Below, one piece after another: positions 1-7,617 of a stretch of DNA of 64,000 nt. Under the pieces are notes generated by a model that worked only from the letters and a program-made list of their open reading frames with translations, was not told the DNA's origin and made no database searches. This DNA is from Actinomadura sp. WMMA1423 (lineage in GTDB: Bacteria; Actinomycetota; Actinomycetes; Streptosporangiales; Streptosporangiaceae), in the NCBI RefSeq assembly GCF_006547145.1, contig NZ_CP041244.1:3658001-3722000 (forward strand). The letters run 5' to 3'. A program made the translations under genes and the position numbers. How positions within the stretch are numbered: position 1 is the stretch's first letter; the number at the start of each line of letters is the position of its first letter.

Positions 1-468
1 TGGCCGGTGGTGCGCAGGCTGCTCGGCGAGGGCGGGGACCGCTACATCGAGATGGCGATGCAGAGGACGCCTCCCGCGAGCGCGGACGAGTTGGTGAAGC
101 TGATGGGCACCTGGATGACCATTCGCCGCGCGTGGGCCGAGTTCCTCGACGCCTACCCGCTGCTGCTCGGCCCGTCGTTCACCGAGCCGCCGGTCGAGCC
201 GGGGCTGGAGTCGCGCGACCGTGCGGGCCGGGACCGGGTCGGGTCGGGGCTGCGCCTGTGCAGCGTGACCAGCTTCGTGGGGGTGCCCGCCGTGGCCGTC
301 CCGACCGGCGTGGTCGACGGGCTCCCCGCCGGGGTGCAGGTCGTCGGGCGCGCGTTCCGCGAGGACCTGTGCCTGGACGCGGCCCAGGCGATCGAGGACC
401 GGCTCGGAGTCCTCACACCGCTCGACCCGCGCGCGGGAGGACAGGGCGACCGGGTCCCCGCGCCGTGA
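1..468 (+). CDS. Amidase signature family protein, C-terminal part (5' end outside window)
   Basis: The reading frame is open from the first base of the window, so only the last 155 residues are seen. The segment with GLRLCSVTSFVGVPAVAVP followed by GLPAGVQVVGR is the typical C-terminal part of amidase-signature enzymes (GatA/AmiE-like), where a glycine-rich turn packs against the catalytic core. The Ser-cisSer-Lys triad would lie upstream of the window, so activity and substrate cannot be judged. A small-molecule amide hydrolase is more likely than GatA, because no gatB or gatC is adjacent. The last 15 residues are polar and variable, as is usual in the family. Confidence 0.8.
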   Translation, partial: WPVVRRLLGEGGDRYIEMAMQRTPPASADELVKLMGTWMTIRRAWAEFLDAYPLLLGPSFTEPPVEPGLESRDRAGRDRVGSGLRLCSVTSFVGVPAVAVPTGVVDGLPAGVQVVGRAFREDLCLDAAQAIEDRLGVLTPLDPRAGGQGDRVPAP

Positions 469-541
469 CGAGTGCGCACTGCGGCCCTCCCATCTTCAGC
501 AGGGCGGCGCGGTGCGGTCATCAGTGACAAACGCAAGCCTG

Positions 542-560
542 CCTGCATCGCACGTGCAGG
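542..560. promoter_or_regulatory. Inverted repeat upstream of the DUF2087 regulator
   Basis: CCTGCA (542-547) and TGCAGG (555-560) form a perfect 6-bp inverted repeat with a 7-nt spacer, ending 17 nt before the ATG chosen for the downstream gene. Its position and form suit an autoregulatory operator. It is short enough to be chance. Confidence 0.3.
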
Positions 561-577
561 AAACCGGATCGGACGGC

Positions 578-1108
578 ATGAACATGAGCGATGACCATCC
601 ACCCTCCTGCCGCGACCTGGTCGGGCTCCTCGCTCAGACCGACCGGCGTGCCGCCTACGCGGCGCTCGCCCTCGGCGCGAACTCCGTGGCAGAGGTCGCC
701 GAACTGGCCGGGCTCCGCCCCCCGACCGCCGCCGCGGCGCTGCGGAAGCTGACGGACGGCCGGATCGCCTCCTTCGACCCCGAAAAGGGCACCTACACGC
801 TGCTCGACCACGCTTTCCGGCTCGCGGTCCAGGCCGAGGTCAGGGTCGCCGGGCGGGGTGACGGAGATGGGGCGGGCTCCTACTTTCGCCGTGGCCGGCT
901 CACCTCCATTCCGGACAGGGCGGAGGTGCGCAGGCGGGTCCTGGCCGTCGTGAAGGAGTCGTTCGAGCCCGGCGTGGCCTACCCCGAGCCCAAGGTCAAC
1001 GCGATCTGCGGCGAATGGTTCGACGACTGGGCCGCCCTGCGCCGCGCCCTCGTGGACGAGGGGCTGCTGCGCAGGAACAGGGCCGGGACCGCCTACGAGC
1101 GCGTCTGA
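578..1108 (+). CDS. Helix-turn-helix protein with C-terminal DUF2087 domain
   Basis: A 176-residue protein. Residues about 10-85 look like a winged helix-turn-helix (ArsR/MarR-like, with AEVAELAGLRPPTAAAALRKL). Residues about 115-176 match DUF2087: RRRVLAVVKESFEPG, then YPEPKVNAICGEWFDDW, ALRRALVDEGLLRR and a final AYERV. DUF2087 proteins are widespread presumed transcription regulators of unknown target. The frame stays open upstream to 512, but ATG at 578 follows a purine-rich stretch and matches the start of conserved sequence; ATG 584 is also possible. It is convergent with the TetR gene, leaving 22 nt between them. A short inverted repeat at 542-560 may be its own operator. Confidence 0.75.
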   Translation: MNMSDDHPPSCRDLVGLLAQTDRRAAYAALALGANSVAEVAELAGLRPPTAAAALRKLTDGRIASFDPEKGTYTLLDHAFRLAVQAEVRVAGRGDGDGAGSYFRRGRLTSIPDRAEVRRRVLAVVKESFEPGVAYPEPKVNAICGEWFDDWAALRRALVDEGLLRRNRAGTAYERV

Positions 1109-1130
1109 GGGGCGGTCGCGCGGGGACGGG

Positions 1131-1808
1131 TCAGGGGTGGGGGGTGCCCGGGGTCAGCATGGGGACCAGGAAGCGCCAGGCCAGGGCCGACAGTTGGGCG
1201 TCGTCGTCCAGGTCGATGATGTGGCTGGGGATCGCGAGGAGGGAGCCGGAGATCCGGACCATCATCTCGGCCACGTACTCGATGTCCAGGTCCTCGGAGA
1301 CGTTGCCGGCGCGCTGCTCGCGGCGGAGCTGGTCGGCGACGAAGCGGCGGACGGTGGCGAGGGTCCGGCCGTCCCCGATCAGGGAGGGCAGGAGCAGGTC
1401 GGGCTCCGTGGCGATCAGGCCGCCGATCAGCGGGTTGCGCCGGATGGCGCGCAGCGAGCTCACGAAGCCCAGCACGACCCGCTCGGCGGCGGTCCCGGCC
1501 TGCTCGATGTCGACGAGGAACTGGTCGAAGTAGCGGCGGAACTCCCGGCGCACCACCTGCTCGACCAGGGCGTCCTTGGTGGCGAAGCGGCGGTAGACCG
1601 TGATCCGCGAGACGCCCGCCCGGCGGGCCACGTCGTCCATCGTGGAGCGCTGGATGCCCATCCGGCAGAACTGCGCGTAGGCCGCGTCGAGGACGCGCGA
1701 GCGGGTCTCGTCGACGTCGTCGACCTGCTCGACCGCCTCGACGTACACGCTGTCCAGCAATGACTCCGAGTCCGCGGACGTCATGAGGAACGACAACACA
1801 GGTTCCAC
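1131..1808 (-). CDS. TetR-family regulator, probable repressor of the adjacent rubber oxygenase gene
   Basis: A 225-residue TetR protein. The N-terminal helix-turn-helix contains RSTMDDVARRAGVSRITVYR followed by RFATKDALVEQV; the rest is the variable helical ligand domain. I chose GTG at 1808 because GGGAGGGG sits 3 nt upstream (1812-1819), whereas ATG 1784 has no ribosome site. It is divergent from the latex-clearing protein gene, with a 9-bp inverted repeat between them. TetR regulators next to lcp are known in rubber-degrading actinomycetes (LcpR in Gordonia polyisoprenivorans), so local control of lcp is the best inference; the inducer is unknown. Confidence 0.85.
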   Translation of the reverse strand: MEPVLSFLMTSADSESLLDSVYVEAVEQVDDVDETRSRVLDAAYAQFCRMGIQRSTMDDVARRAGVSRITVYRRFATKDALVEQVVRREFRRYFDQFLVDIEQAGTAAERVVLGFVSSLRAIRRNPLIGGLIATEPDLLLPSLIGDGRTLATVRRFVADQLRREQRAGNVSEDLDIEYVAEMMVRISGSLLAIPSHIIDLDDDAQLSALAWRFLVPMLTPGTPHP

Positions 1809-1904
1809 GATCCCCTCCCGAGACCAATGATTCTGCCCGAACCGTTCATGTTCGTCACGATGGGTCTTGTGACCGGCGCCACAGTGTGCTCTCATGATGT
1901 CGAC

Positions 1905-1943
1905 GCTGATACACAGATGCTCCTTGCGTTTCATTGTATCAGC
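1905..1943. promoter_or_regulatory. Candidate TetR operator between tetR and lcp
   Basis: GCTGATACA (1905-1913) and TGTATCAGC (1935-1943) are a perfect 9-bp inverted repeat with 21 nt between the arms. The arm centres are 30 bp apart, about three helical turns, so both lie on one DNA face. The right arm ends 32 nt before the lcp start and just upstream of its ribosome site. The AT-rich arms stand out in the GC-rich background. Confidence 0.6.
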
Positions 1944-1975
1944 AGCCGCTCTCGGCCCCCCGAGGAGGGACAGGC

Positions 1976-3217
1976 ATGGAACAACCCAGCAGACGCAACG
2001 TGCTGATGACGGGCGGGGTGCTCGGCGCGCTCGGCGCGCTGAGCGTCGCGACGCCCGCGCAGGCCAGGCCGCTGTGGACGTGGTCGCCCGAAGGCTCGGT
2101 CGTGGGAGCCGGCAAGGGCGCCGACCCGCGCTGGGTCTGGGACGCCGAGGCCGACCCGCTCGTCGCCTCGCTGATCGACGACGGGGCCGTCCCCAAGGTC
2201 AACCTGCTGCTGAAGACCTGGACCAAGAACGGCCAGCCGCTCCCGCCCGGGCTCCCGAACGACCTCCGGCAGTTCATCGAGAAGGCCCGCCAGCTGCCGT
2301 CCTGGACCGACCAGACGAAGCTCGCCACCGCGTTCAGGTTCAACCAGAAGCGGGGCACCTACCTGGGCGTATCCTACGGCTTCGCCAGCGGGATGATGAG
2401 CACGGTCATCCCCCACGAGGCGCGCGCGGTCTACTACTCCAAGGGCGGTGCGGACATGAAGGACCGCATCACCAAGACCGCCAAGCTCGGCTACGACATC
2501 GGCACCCGGAACGCCTTCCAGCCCGACGGCGAGATGATCGTCACCTGCGTCAAGACGCGGCTGGCCCACGCGGGCGTGCGCCACCTGCTGCCCCAGTCCC
2601 CGTACTGGAACCAGGTCGCCGACGAGGAGATCCCGATCAGCCAGGCGGACATGATGGTCACCTGGCACAGCCTGCCCACGACCGTGATGAAGCAGCTCAC
2701 GAAGTGGAAGGTGCCGATCCCCGCCGACGAGTCCGCGGCGTTCCTGCACTCCTGGCAGATGACCGCCCACATGCTCGGCATCCTGGACGAGTACATCCCG
2801 AACTCGTGGGACGAGGCCAACGCCCAGGCCGCGCAGGTCCTCGACCCGATCCTCGCCCCGACCCCCGAGGGCATCAAGCTGGCCGACATCCTGCTCCACC
2901 TCGGCGTGACGATCGACGGCGGCATCCTCACCACCCACATCCTCGGCGCGCTCACCCGCTACATGCTCGGCGACCAGATCGCCGACTCGCTGAAGATCGC
3001 GCGGGAACCGGTGTGGGACCCGGCCTTCCGGGCGTTCTGGCCGACCTTCGTCGCCATCAAGGAGGGCCTGCTCAAGATCACGGACGCTCCCCCCGGCCTG
3101 CTGGAGATCTACTGGGCCTTCGACGAGATCATCCGTCTGGGGACCCTGCTCTTCCTGTCCGGAGGAAGCCTCCCGATCAGCATCCAGATCCCCACCGCCA
3201 ACAACCCGAACTACTGA
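1976..3217 (+). CDS. lcp: Latex-clearing protein (rubber oxygenase, Lcp/DUF2236 family)
   Basis: A 413-residue secreted protein, close to the 407 residues of the Streptomyces K30 Lcp. Lcp is a b-type haem dioxygenase that cuts poly(cis-1,4-isoprene) into oligo-isoprenoids with terminal aldehyde and keto groups outside the cell. The start at 1976 has a strong site (GAGGAGGG) and opens a Tat signal: SRRNVLM, a hydrophobic stretch, then an ATPAQA cleavage region. The DUF2236 core is seen in TCVKTRLAHAGVRHLLPQ and ADMMVTWHSL, which hold the conserved Lys/Thr/Arg/His cluster around the haem; the His of VTWHSL is my candidate axial ligand. It is transcribed alone, divergent from a TetR gene, and closed by a strong hairpin terminator. 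No oxiAB-type aldehyde dehydrogenase genes are adjacent. Confidence 0.87.
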   Translation: MEQPSRRNVLMTGGVLGALGALSVATPAQARPLWTWSPEGSVVGAGKGADPRWVWDAEADPLVASLIDDGAVPKVNLLLKTWTKNGQPLPPGLPNDLRQFIEKARQLPSWTDQTKLATAFRFNQKRGTYLGVSYGFASGMMSTVIPHEARAVYYSKGGADMKDRITKTAKLGYDIGTRNAFQPDGEMIVTCVKTRLAHAGVRHLLPQSPYWNQVADEEIPISQADMMVTWHSLPTTVMKQLTKWKVPIPADESAAFLHSWQMTAHMLGILDEYIPNSWDEANAQAAQVLDPILAPTPEGIKLADILLHLGVTIDGGILTTHILGALTRYMLGDQIADSLKIAREPVWDPAFRAFWPTFVAIKEGLLKITDAPPGLLEIYWAFDEIIRLGTLLFLSGGSLPISIQIPTANNPNY

Positions 3218-3267
3218 TCAGGGCCGCCGGGGCGCACTGACCGCGTGGACGCGCCCGATGATCGAGC

Positions 3268-3323
3268 GAGGGCCTCCGGGGCCGGTGCGGATCGAGACGA
3301 GATCCGCACCCCGGGAGGCCCTC
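3268..3323. terminator. Long stem-loop between convergent lcp and MFS genes
   Basis: GAGGGCCTCC (3268-3277) pairs with GGAGGCCCTC (3314-3323), and GGTGCGGATC (3284-3293) pairs with GATCCGCACC (3301-3310), leaving a 7-nt loop and a small internal bulge. It lies between two genes that run towards each other, so it probably terminates both. It has no U-tract, as is common in actinobacteria. Confidence 0.8.
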
Positions 3324-3380
3324 ACACCCGAAGCCGGACGCCGCCGTCCCACCGGCGCGGACGGGACACGCCGCGATCTC

Positions 3381-4604
3381 TCAGGCGTGGCGGCGGGTGA
3401 GCCGCAGGTAGAGCAGGCACAGCAGCGCCAGCCCGGCGCCCGCGCCGAGCGCCGAGGACGCGTCGACGGGCAGCAGCAGGCCGCCGAGGGCCGTCCCGAG
3501 GGCGATCCCGGCGTACAGCGCGGCGGCGTTCAGACCGATGACCACGGCGGTCTCCTGGGGAGCCGCGTTGATCAGCCTGACCTGCTGCGCGGGAGTCTGG
3601 AACCAGGTGGTGGCGCCCCAGGCCGCCATCAGCAACGCCGTCAACGGGAGCCAGTGCACGCCCGCGCCAGCCGCCCACGCGAACGTCGCCAGGGTCACGG
3701 TGAGGCAGGCGAAGCCGACAGTCTGGACGCCGATGGGGCCGTGCCGGTCGACCTTCGCGCCCGCGACCAGGTTCCCCAGCACCGCCCCGCTCCCGTACAG
3801 GAACAGCAGCCAGGCCTCCTGGCCGGGGCCGGCGCCCACCGCGCGCAGGATGGGCACCGCGAAGGCGTAGAGGCCGTATCCGGCGGCGATCCCGCCCACG
3901 GTCAGCGGCAGGATCGCGACGACGCCCGGGGTGCGCAGTGCGCCCAGCCGCCGCCGCAGCGCGATGCGCGGCGCCCCGGGAAGGGCGGGCATGACCGCGA
4001 GGACGGCGGCGGCCGCCACCGCGCAGAGGGCCGCGACCAGGCCGAGCACCGCGCGCCAGTCCAGGGCCTTGTCCGCGAGATTGCCCAGGGGGACGCTGAG
4101 CGCGGTCGCCATCGTCAGCCCGCCGATCACGACGGACAGCGCGCGGGCCCGCCGCTCGGGGGCGACCAGGGCCGATGCGACCGCGCCGGCGTTCGGGGTG
4201 AACGCGGCCGCGCCGGCCGCGGCCAGCACGCGGGTGGCGATCAGCACGCCGAAGCCGGGGGCGAGCGCCGAGCCCAGGTTGGCCGCGGCGAGGACGGCCA
4301 GCGCGCCGACCAGCAGCGCGCGGCGGGGCACCGGTGCGAGCACGGTGGCCAGGACGGGGGACAGCACCGCGTAGGTGATCGCGAACACCGTGGCCGACTG
4401 CCCGGCGGCCGCCTCCGAGACCTGGAGCGTCCGCGCCATCGCGGGGAGGAATCCGGCCACCACGTAGGCGTCGGTGCCGACGGCGAACGTGCCGAGCGCC
4501 AGGATCGCCGTCGGGCCCCGTCCGCGCGGCGAGCCGTCCTCCCGGCCTTGGCCCGCGCTCTCCGACACTGCCGGCTTCGAGCGATGTATCGGGATGTTCG
4601 GCAT
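3381..4604 (-). CDS. MFS transporter (DHA1-type drug/metabolite exporter)
   Basis: A 407-residue inner-membrane protein with about 12 hydrophobic segments. It has an N-terminal half with TFAVGTDAYVVAGFLPAMAR, the family loop containing PERRARALSVVIGG, and a second half ending in LALLCLLYLRLTRRHA. This arrangement is typical of proton-driven efflux permeases of the AraJ/DHA1 type. ATG 4604 follows AGGAGG with good spacing. It starts 49 nt after the stop codon of an Rrf2 regulator on the same strand and is probably co-transcribed from the strong promoter at 5140-5168. Substrate is unknown; the redox- or electrophile-sensing partner suggests export of a toxic small molecule. Confidence 0.85.
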   Translation of the reverse strand: MPNIPIHRSKPAVSESAGQGREDGSPRGRGPTAILALGTFAVGTDAYVVAGFLPAMARTLQVSEAAAGQSATVFAITYAVLSPVLATVLAPVPRRALLVGALAVLAAANLGSALAPGFGVLIATRVLAAAGAAAFTPNAGAVASALVAPERRARALSVVIGGLTMATALSVPLGNLADKALDWRAVLGLVAALCAVAAAAVLAVMPALPGAPRIALRRRLGALRTPGVVAILPLTVGGIAAGYGLYAFAVPILRAVGAGPGQEAWLLFLYGSGAVLGNLVAGAKVDRHGPIGVQTVGFACLTVTLATFAWAAGAGVHWLPLTALLMAAWGATTWFQTPAQQVRLINAAPQETAVVIGLNAAALYAGIALGTALGGLLLPVDASSALGAGAGLALLCLLYLRLTRRHA

Positions 4605-4653
4605 CCCTTTTCCTCCTACGGTGAGACGATGCCGGAAACGGCCGGGACGAGGG

Positions 4654-5130
4654 TCAGGCGGTGGTGCGGGGGTAGCTGCGGCGGGCGCGTTCGGCGCCCG
4701 CGGGGCTGCGCGCCATCAGGTCGGCGATGGTGTGGGCGGCGAGCTCCCGCCGCCAGGCCAGTTCCGCGCCGCGCATCACGCTGACGATGCCGCACGGGCG
4801 ATCGAACTCGCCGCCGGCCTCCTGGCCGTTCACCCCGCGCTGCCGGATCTCGGTGCAGCGGAAGGGTTCGAGGCCGTCCTCCATGGCGGCCACGACCTCC
4901 ATCACCGTGATCCGCTCGGGGGGCCGGGCCAGCGACCAACCGCCCGCGGCGCCCGGCGCGGACGCCAGGATCCCCGCTCTGGCGAGTCTCTGGAGACGCT
5001 TCTTCAGGTACTCCTGAGGCAGGTCGAACAGTGCCGCCAGCCGGCGGATCGACACCGGGGTCCGGTCGTGCAGCCAGCCCAGCGTCACGCAGCAGTGCAG
5101 GCCCCACTCCACGCCCTCGCCCATCCGCAT
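4654..5130 (-). CDS. Rrf2-family transcriptional regulator
   Basis: A 158-residue winged-helix protein. The N-terminus (GEGVEWGLHCCVTLGWL) and recognition region (SIRRLAALFDLPQEYLKKRL) followed by the wing (SAPGAAGGWSLARPPERIT) are characteristic of Rrf2/IscR/NsrR/RsrR. The region that holds three Fe-S cysteines in IscR and NsrR keeps only two here (FRC and PCG, about 21 residues apart), with a Cys pair near the N-terminus, so cluster binding is uncertain. It may be a cysteine redox or ligand sensor instead. ATG 5130 lies about 3 nt after the predicted transcription start, so the mRNA should be nearly leaderless. A perfect inverted repeat covers its -10 box, implying autorepression together with the MFS gene. 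Confidence 0.85.
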   Translation of the reverse strand: MRMGEGVEWGLHCCVTLGWLHDRTPVSIRRLAALFDLPQEYLKKRLQRLARAGILASAPGAAGGWSLARPPERITVMEVVAAMEDGLEPFRCTEIRQRGVNGQEAGGEFDRPCGIVSVMRGAELAWRRELAAHTIADLMARSPAGAERARRSYPRTTA

Positions 5131-5133
5131 AAC

Positions 5134-5168
5134 CGGGACTCTATACGTCCCGATTGCTGCCGCGTCAA
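5134..5168 (-). promoter_or_regulatory. Promoter and operator of the Rrf2-MFS operon
   Basis: On the minus strand, TTGACG (5168-5163), a 17-nt spacer and TATAGA (5145-5140) form a near-consensus housekeeping promoter. The -10 box lies inside a perfect inverted repeat, CGGGAC-N7-GTCCCG (5134-5152), a classic place for a repressor. The expected start near 5133 leaves essentially no leader before the ATG at 5130. Confidence 0.75.
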
Positions 5169-5274
5169 GCGGGGCCGCGTCCCGGCCCGTCCCGAGCCGG
5201 GATGCGGCCGAGGGGCGAGCAGGCCGTCGGCCACTCCGAAACCGGTCACTCGCTTGCGCATTAGAGGCACATTT

Positions 5275-5305
5275 TTGACATTCATTCAAAAAGCGCGGGT
5301 ATCGA
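5275..5305 (+). promoter_or_regulatory. Possible promoter of the GNAT gene
   Basis: TTGACA at 5275-5280 lies in an AT-rich patch unusual for this genome, followed at 18-19 nt by GTATCG/TATCGA (5299-5305). The -35 box is perfect and the -10 weak. It would start transcription about 15 nt before the GTG at 5326. Confidence 0.4.
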
Positions 5306-5325
5306 AATCTGGCAGACTGGGCGGC

Positions 5326-5844
5326 GTGAACGCTACTGATCCGTTGATCCGGTTGGCGCGTCCAGGGGACGCGTCTGCATTGGTGGAGTTGCAGCACATT
5401 CTGGATAACGAGACGGAGTTCATGCTCCTCGAACCCGGCGAGCGGGAGCCGGACCTTGAGCCCTTGAAGCTGCGCCTTGCCGCCTGCACCGAGGGACGCG
5501 ACCTGTCGTACCTGGTCGTGGCGCTGGACGGCCCCGCCGCGCTGGGCTACGTGGACGTGTCGGTGCTCCCCTACGCCAGGGCCCGGCGCACCGGGCACGT
5601 GGTCTCCGGGGTGCGCTCGGGCCAGCGCGGGCAAGGCCTGGGCGGAGCCCTGATAAGGATGGCGGTCGAGGAGGCTCAGGCGCGCGGGATGCGACGACTT
5701 GAACTCACTGTGATGGAGCAGAATCGCCGCGCCCTCGCGCTTTACCTGAATTGCGGTTTCCAGGTGGAAGGGCTCCGGCGGGCCGCGCTGGACGTCCAGG
5801 GACACCGGGTCAACGAGTACTACATGGGCCTGCTGCTGGACTGA
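5326..5844 (+). CDS. GNAT family N-acetyltransferase
   Basis: A 172-residue acetyl-CoA-dependent acyltransferase. The signature region SGVRSGQRGQGLGGALIRMA is the acetyl-CoA pyrophosphate loop (Q/RxxGxG/A), followed by the usual VMEQNRRALALYLNCGF and a C-terminal VNEYYMGLLLD. This pattern is closest to L-amino-acid or RimJ/RimL-like members, but the acceptor cannot be told. GTG 5326 was chosen because homology to the fold begins at once (PLIRLARPGDASALVEL) and the sequence just upstream is AT-rich promoter-like DNA. It is divergent from the Rrf2 gene and convergent with the ECF42 gene. Confidence 0.8.
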   Translation: MNATDPLIRLARPGDASALVELQHILDNETEFMLLEPGEREPDLEPLKLRLAACTEGRDLSYLVVALDGPAALGYVDVSVLPYARARRTGHVVSGVRSGQRGQGLGGALIRMAVEEAQARGMRRLELTVMEQNRRALALYLNCGFQVEGLRRAALDVQGHRVNEYYMGLLLD

Positions 5845-5879
5845 GGTCCGGGAGGGGGACCGCCGCCGGGAGGACCTGT

Positions 5880-5899
5880 GAGACCGCCAGGCGGGTCTC
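5880..5899. terminator. Hairpin between convergent GNAT and ECF42 genes
   Basis: GAGACC (5880-5885) pairs with GGTCTC (5894-5899) around an 8-nt loop, in the 90-nt gap between two genes running towards each other. A second possible pairing (AGGTCC with GGACCT) lies just to the left. No U-tract. Confidence 0.4.
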
Positions 5900-5934
5900 C
5901 GGTCCCACGGCGGATCAGTGGCGGGGCCGGGACG

Positions 5935-7131
5935 TCACGTCCAGCTGAGGCGTTCGGCCAGGAGGGCCCGCTGGGCCGGGTTGCCCGCCAGGGCGAGGGC
6001 GCGGCGGTCGGCCTCGCGGGCCTCGACCCGGCGGCCCAGGTCGCGCAGCAGTTCGGCGCGGACGGCGTGGTACAGGTGGTGGCCGCCGAGGGCCTCGGCG
6101 AGCGGCGCGAGCACGTCGAGGGCCACGGCCGGGCCCTGGACGTAGCGGACGGCGACGGCGCGGTGCAGCCGGACGATCGGCGTGTCCACCACGCGCAGGA
6201 GCATGTCGTACAGGACGAGGATCTGCGCCCAGTCGGTGTCGTCCCAGGTGGGGGCCTCGGCATGGCAGGCGACGATGGCGGCCTGGAGCTGGTACCGGCC
6301 GGGCCTCCTCATCGCGGCGGCGCGGGCGATGAGGCGGGAAGCCTCGGCGACGGCCTCGCGGTCCCAGGCGCCGCGGTCCTGGTCGCGGAGCGGGACGAGG
6401 TGCCCGCCGCCGTCGAAGCGGGCGGCGCCGCGGGCCTGGTGGAGCCGGATGAGGGCGAGCAGGCCGAGGGCCTCGGGCTCGCGCGGCATGAGCCAGGCGA
6501 GGCTCTCGGCCAGCCACTCGGCGTCCCCCGCGAGGTCGCGGGCCTGCGGGCGGTCGCCGCCGCTGGTCAAATAGCCCTCGTTGAACAGCAAGTACACGAC
6601 GGCGAGGACCTGGTCGACCCGCGCGCCGAGCTCGGCGTCGGGTGGGATCCGGTACGGGATCCGCGCGTCGGTGATCTTGCGTTTGGCCCGGGTGATACGC
6701 CGCGCGACGGTCGTCTCCGGGACGAGGAACGCGGCGGCGATCTGCCCGGTGGTCAGCCCGCACACGGTGCGCAGGGTGAGTGCGACCTGCGCCGCCACGG
6801 GCAGCGCGGGGTGGCAGCAGGTGAAGATCAGCCTGAGCCGGTCGTCGGGGTCGCCGGGGACCGGCCACTGGAGCCTGGCGAGCTTGTCGCGGTAGTTGGC
6901 CTGCCGGCGCAGCAGGTCGATGCCGCGGCGCCGCGCGGTGGTGAGCAGCCAGGCGTCCGGATGGTCGGGGACGCCCTCCTCGGGCCAGCGCTTCAGGGCG
7001 GTCTCGACGGCGTCCTGCATCACGTCCTCGGCGGCGGCGAAGTCGCCGAGCGTCCGGACGAGGCATGCCGTCAGCCGGCCCGCGTGCTCGCGCACCACGC
7101 GGGCCAGCTCGGCATGCGCCTCGCCGGTCAA
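5935..7131 (-). CDS. ECF42-type RNA polymerase sigma factor with C-terminal DUF6596/TPR extension
   Basis: A 398-residue sigma factor. The first ~175 residues hold region 2 (GDFAAAEDVMQDAVETALKRWP) and region 4 (LTLRTVCGLTTGQIAAAFLV then ETTVARRITRAK). The remaining ~220 residues are a helical extension with VYLLFNEGY and DWAQILVLYDMLLR, the hallmark of group ECF42. ECF42 factors have no anti-sigma factor; the extension is thought to control activity, and they drive genes for DGPF proteins. Such a gene lies directly upstream on the same strand, 13 nt from the start. I accept TTG at 7131 because GAGGGA overlaps the upstream stop codon; a start further in is possible. A second ECF42-DGPF pair lies at 27.9-29.7 kb. 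Confidence 0.88.
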   Translation of the reverse strand: MTGEAHAELARVVREHAGRLTACLVRTLGDFAAAEDVMQDAVETALKRWPEEGVPDHPDAWLLTTARRRGIDLLRRQANYRDKLARLQWPVPGDPDDRLRLIFTCCHPALPVAAQVALTLRTVCGLTTGQIAAAFLVPETTVARRITRAKRKITDARIPYRIPPDAELGARVDQVLAVVYLLFNEGYLTSGGDRPQARDLAGDAEWLAESLAWLMPREPEALGLLALIRLHQARGAARFDGGGHLVPLRDQDRGAWDREAVAEASRLIARAAAMRRPGRYQLQAAIVACHAEAPTWDDTDWAQILVLYDMLLRVVDTPIVRLHRAVAVRYVQGPAVALDVLAPLAEALGGHHLYHAVRAELLRDLGRRVEAREADRRALALAGNPAQRALLAERLSWT

Positions 7132-7144
7132 CCGGGACCGTCCC

Positions 7145-7483
7145 TCAGGTGAGCGGGCGGATCTCGACGACCGGGCAGGCGGGCCAGGTGCGGGCGATGG
7201 CGAGGACCTCGTCGAGGTCGGCGGCCTCGACCTCGGCGTAGCCGCTCACGACCTCCTTGCCCTCGACGAAGGGGCCGTCGGTGAGCAGCGGGTCCGGTCC
7301 GTCCAGGCGCAGGGTGGTGGCCGCGTGCGCGGGCTCCAGATGCGCGTGATGGGTGATCTGGGCGGAATGCCGGGCGAACCAGTCGGCAACCCGCTCGTAC
7401 GCCTCCTGCCGGTCGCCCTCGCTCATGGCGGCCAGTTCCTCGGCGTACCCCTCGGTCTCGACGAACATGAGAACGTACTTCAC
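7145..7483 (-). CDS. DGPF/YCII-related domain protein paired with ECF42
   Basis: A 112-residue protein of the YCII/DGPF family, a small alpha-beta barrel fold of the dimeric ferredoxin type. It starts KYVLMFVETEGYAEEL and carries LLTDGPFVEGKEVVSGY, where TDGPF is the DGPF signature. These proteins are the usual targets and neighbours of ECF42 sigma factors; their biochemical role is unknown. GTG 7483 follows AAGGGGAAG at good distance; the frame is open further upstream but without a ribosome site. A promoter matching the ECF42 consensus lies at 7568-7595, so the pair is probably autoregulated as one operon. Confidence 0.85.
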   Translation of the reverse strand: MKYVLMFVETEGYAEELAAMSEGDRQEAYERVADWFARHSAQITHHAHLEPAHAATTLRLDGPDPLLTDGPFVEGKEVVSGYAEVEAADLDEVLAIARTWPACPVVEIRPLT

Positions 7484-7567
7484 CTGTGTCTTCCCCTTCG
7501 CCGGAGTGGGCCGCTCAGCCCGCGGCCGGGTGGCGTGGTGTCGTGCGAGCGGCTCTGTCACCTCCTA

Positions 7568-7595
7568 GACGATCGGAGAGCGGCCCGATGCGACA
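7568..7595 (-). promoter_or_regulatory. ECF42-type promoter upstream of the DGPF-sigma operon
   Basis: On the minus strand, TGTCGC (7595-7590), an 18-nt spacer and CGTC (7571-7568) match the published ECF42 promoter form (TGTCGA in the -35 region, CGA/TC in the -10). The -35 differs by one base. The same arrangement is found upstream of the second DGPF gene at 27854-27880. Confidence 0.6.
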
Positions 7596-7617
7596 CCTTC
7601 GCGAGGATGTCGCCGGG

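Noticed and set aside
3258..4784. A 508-codon plus-strand frame opposite the MFS gene
   Set aside because: Composition is Arg/Gly/Gln-rich shadow sequence; the minus-strand MFS protein has clear membrane segments and a ribosome site.
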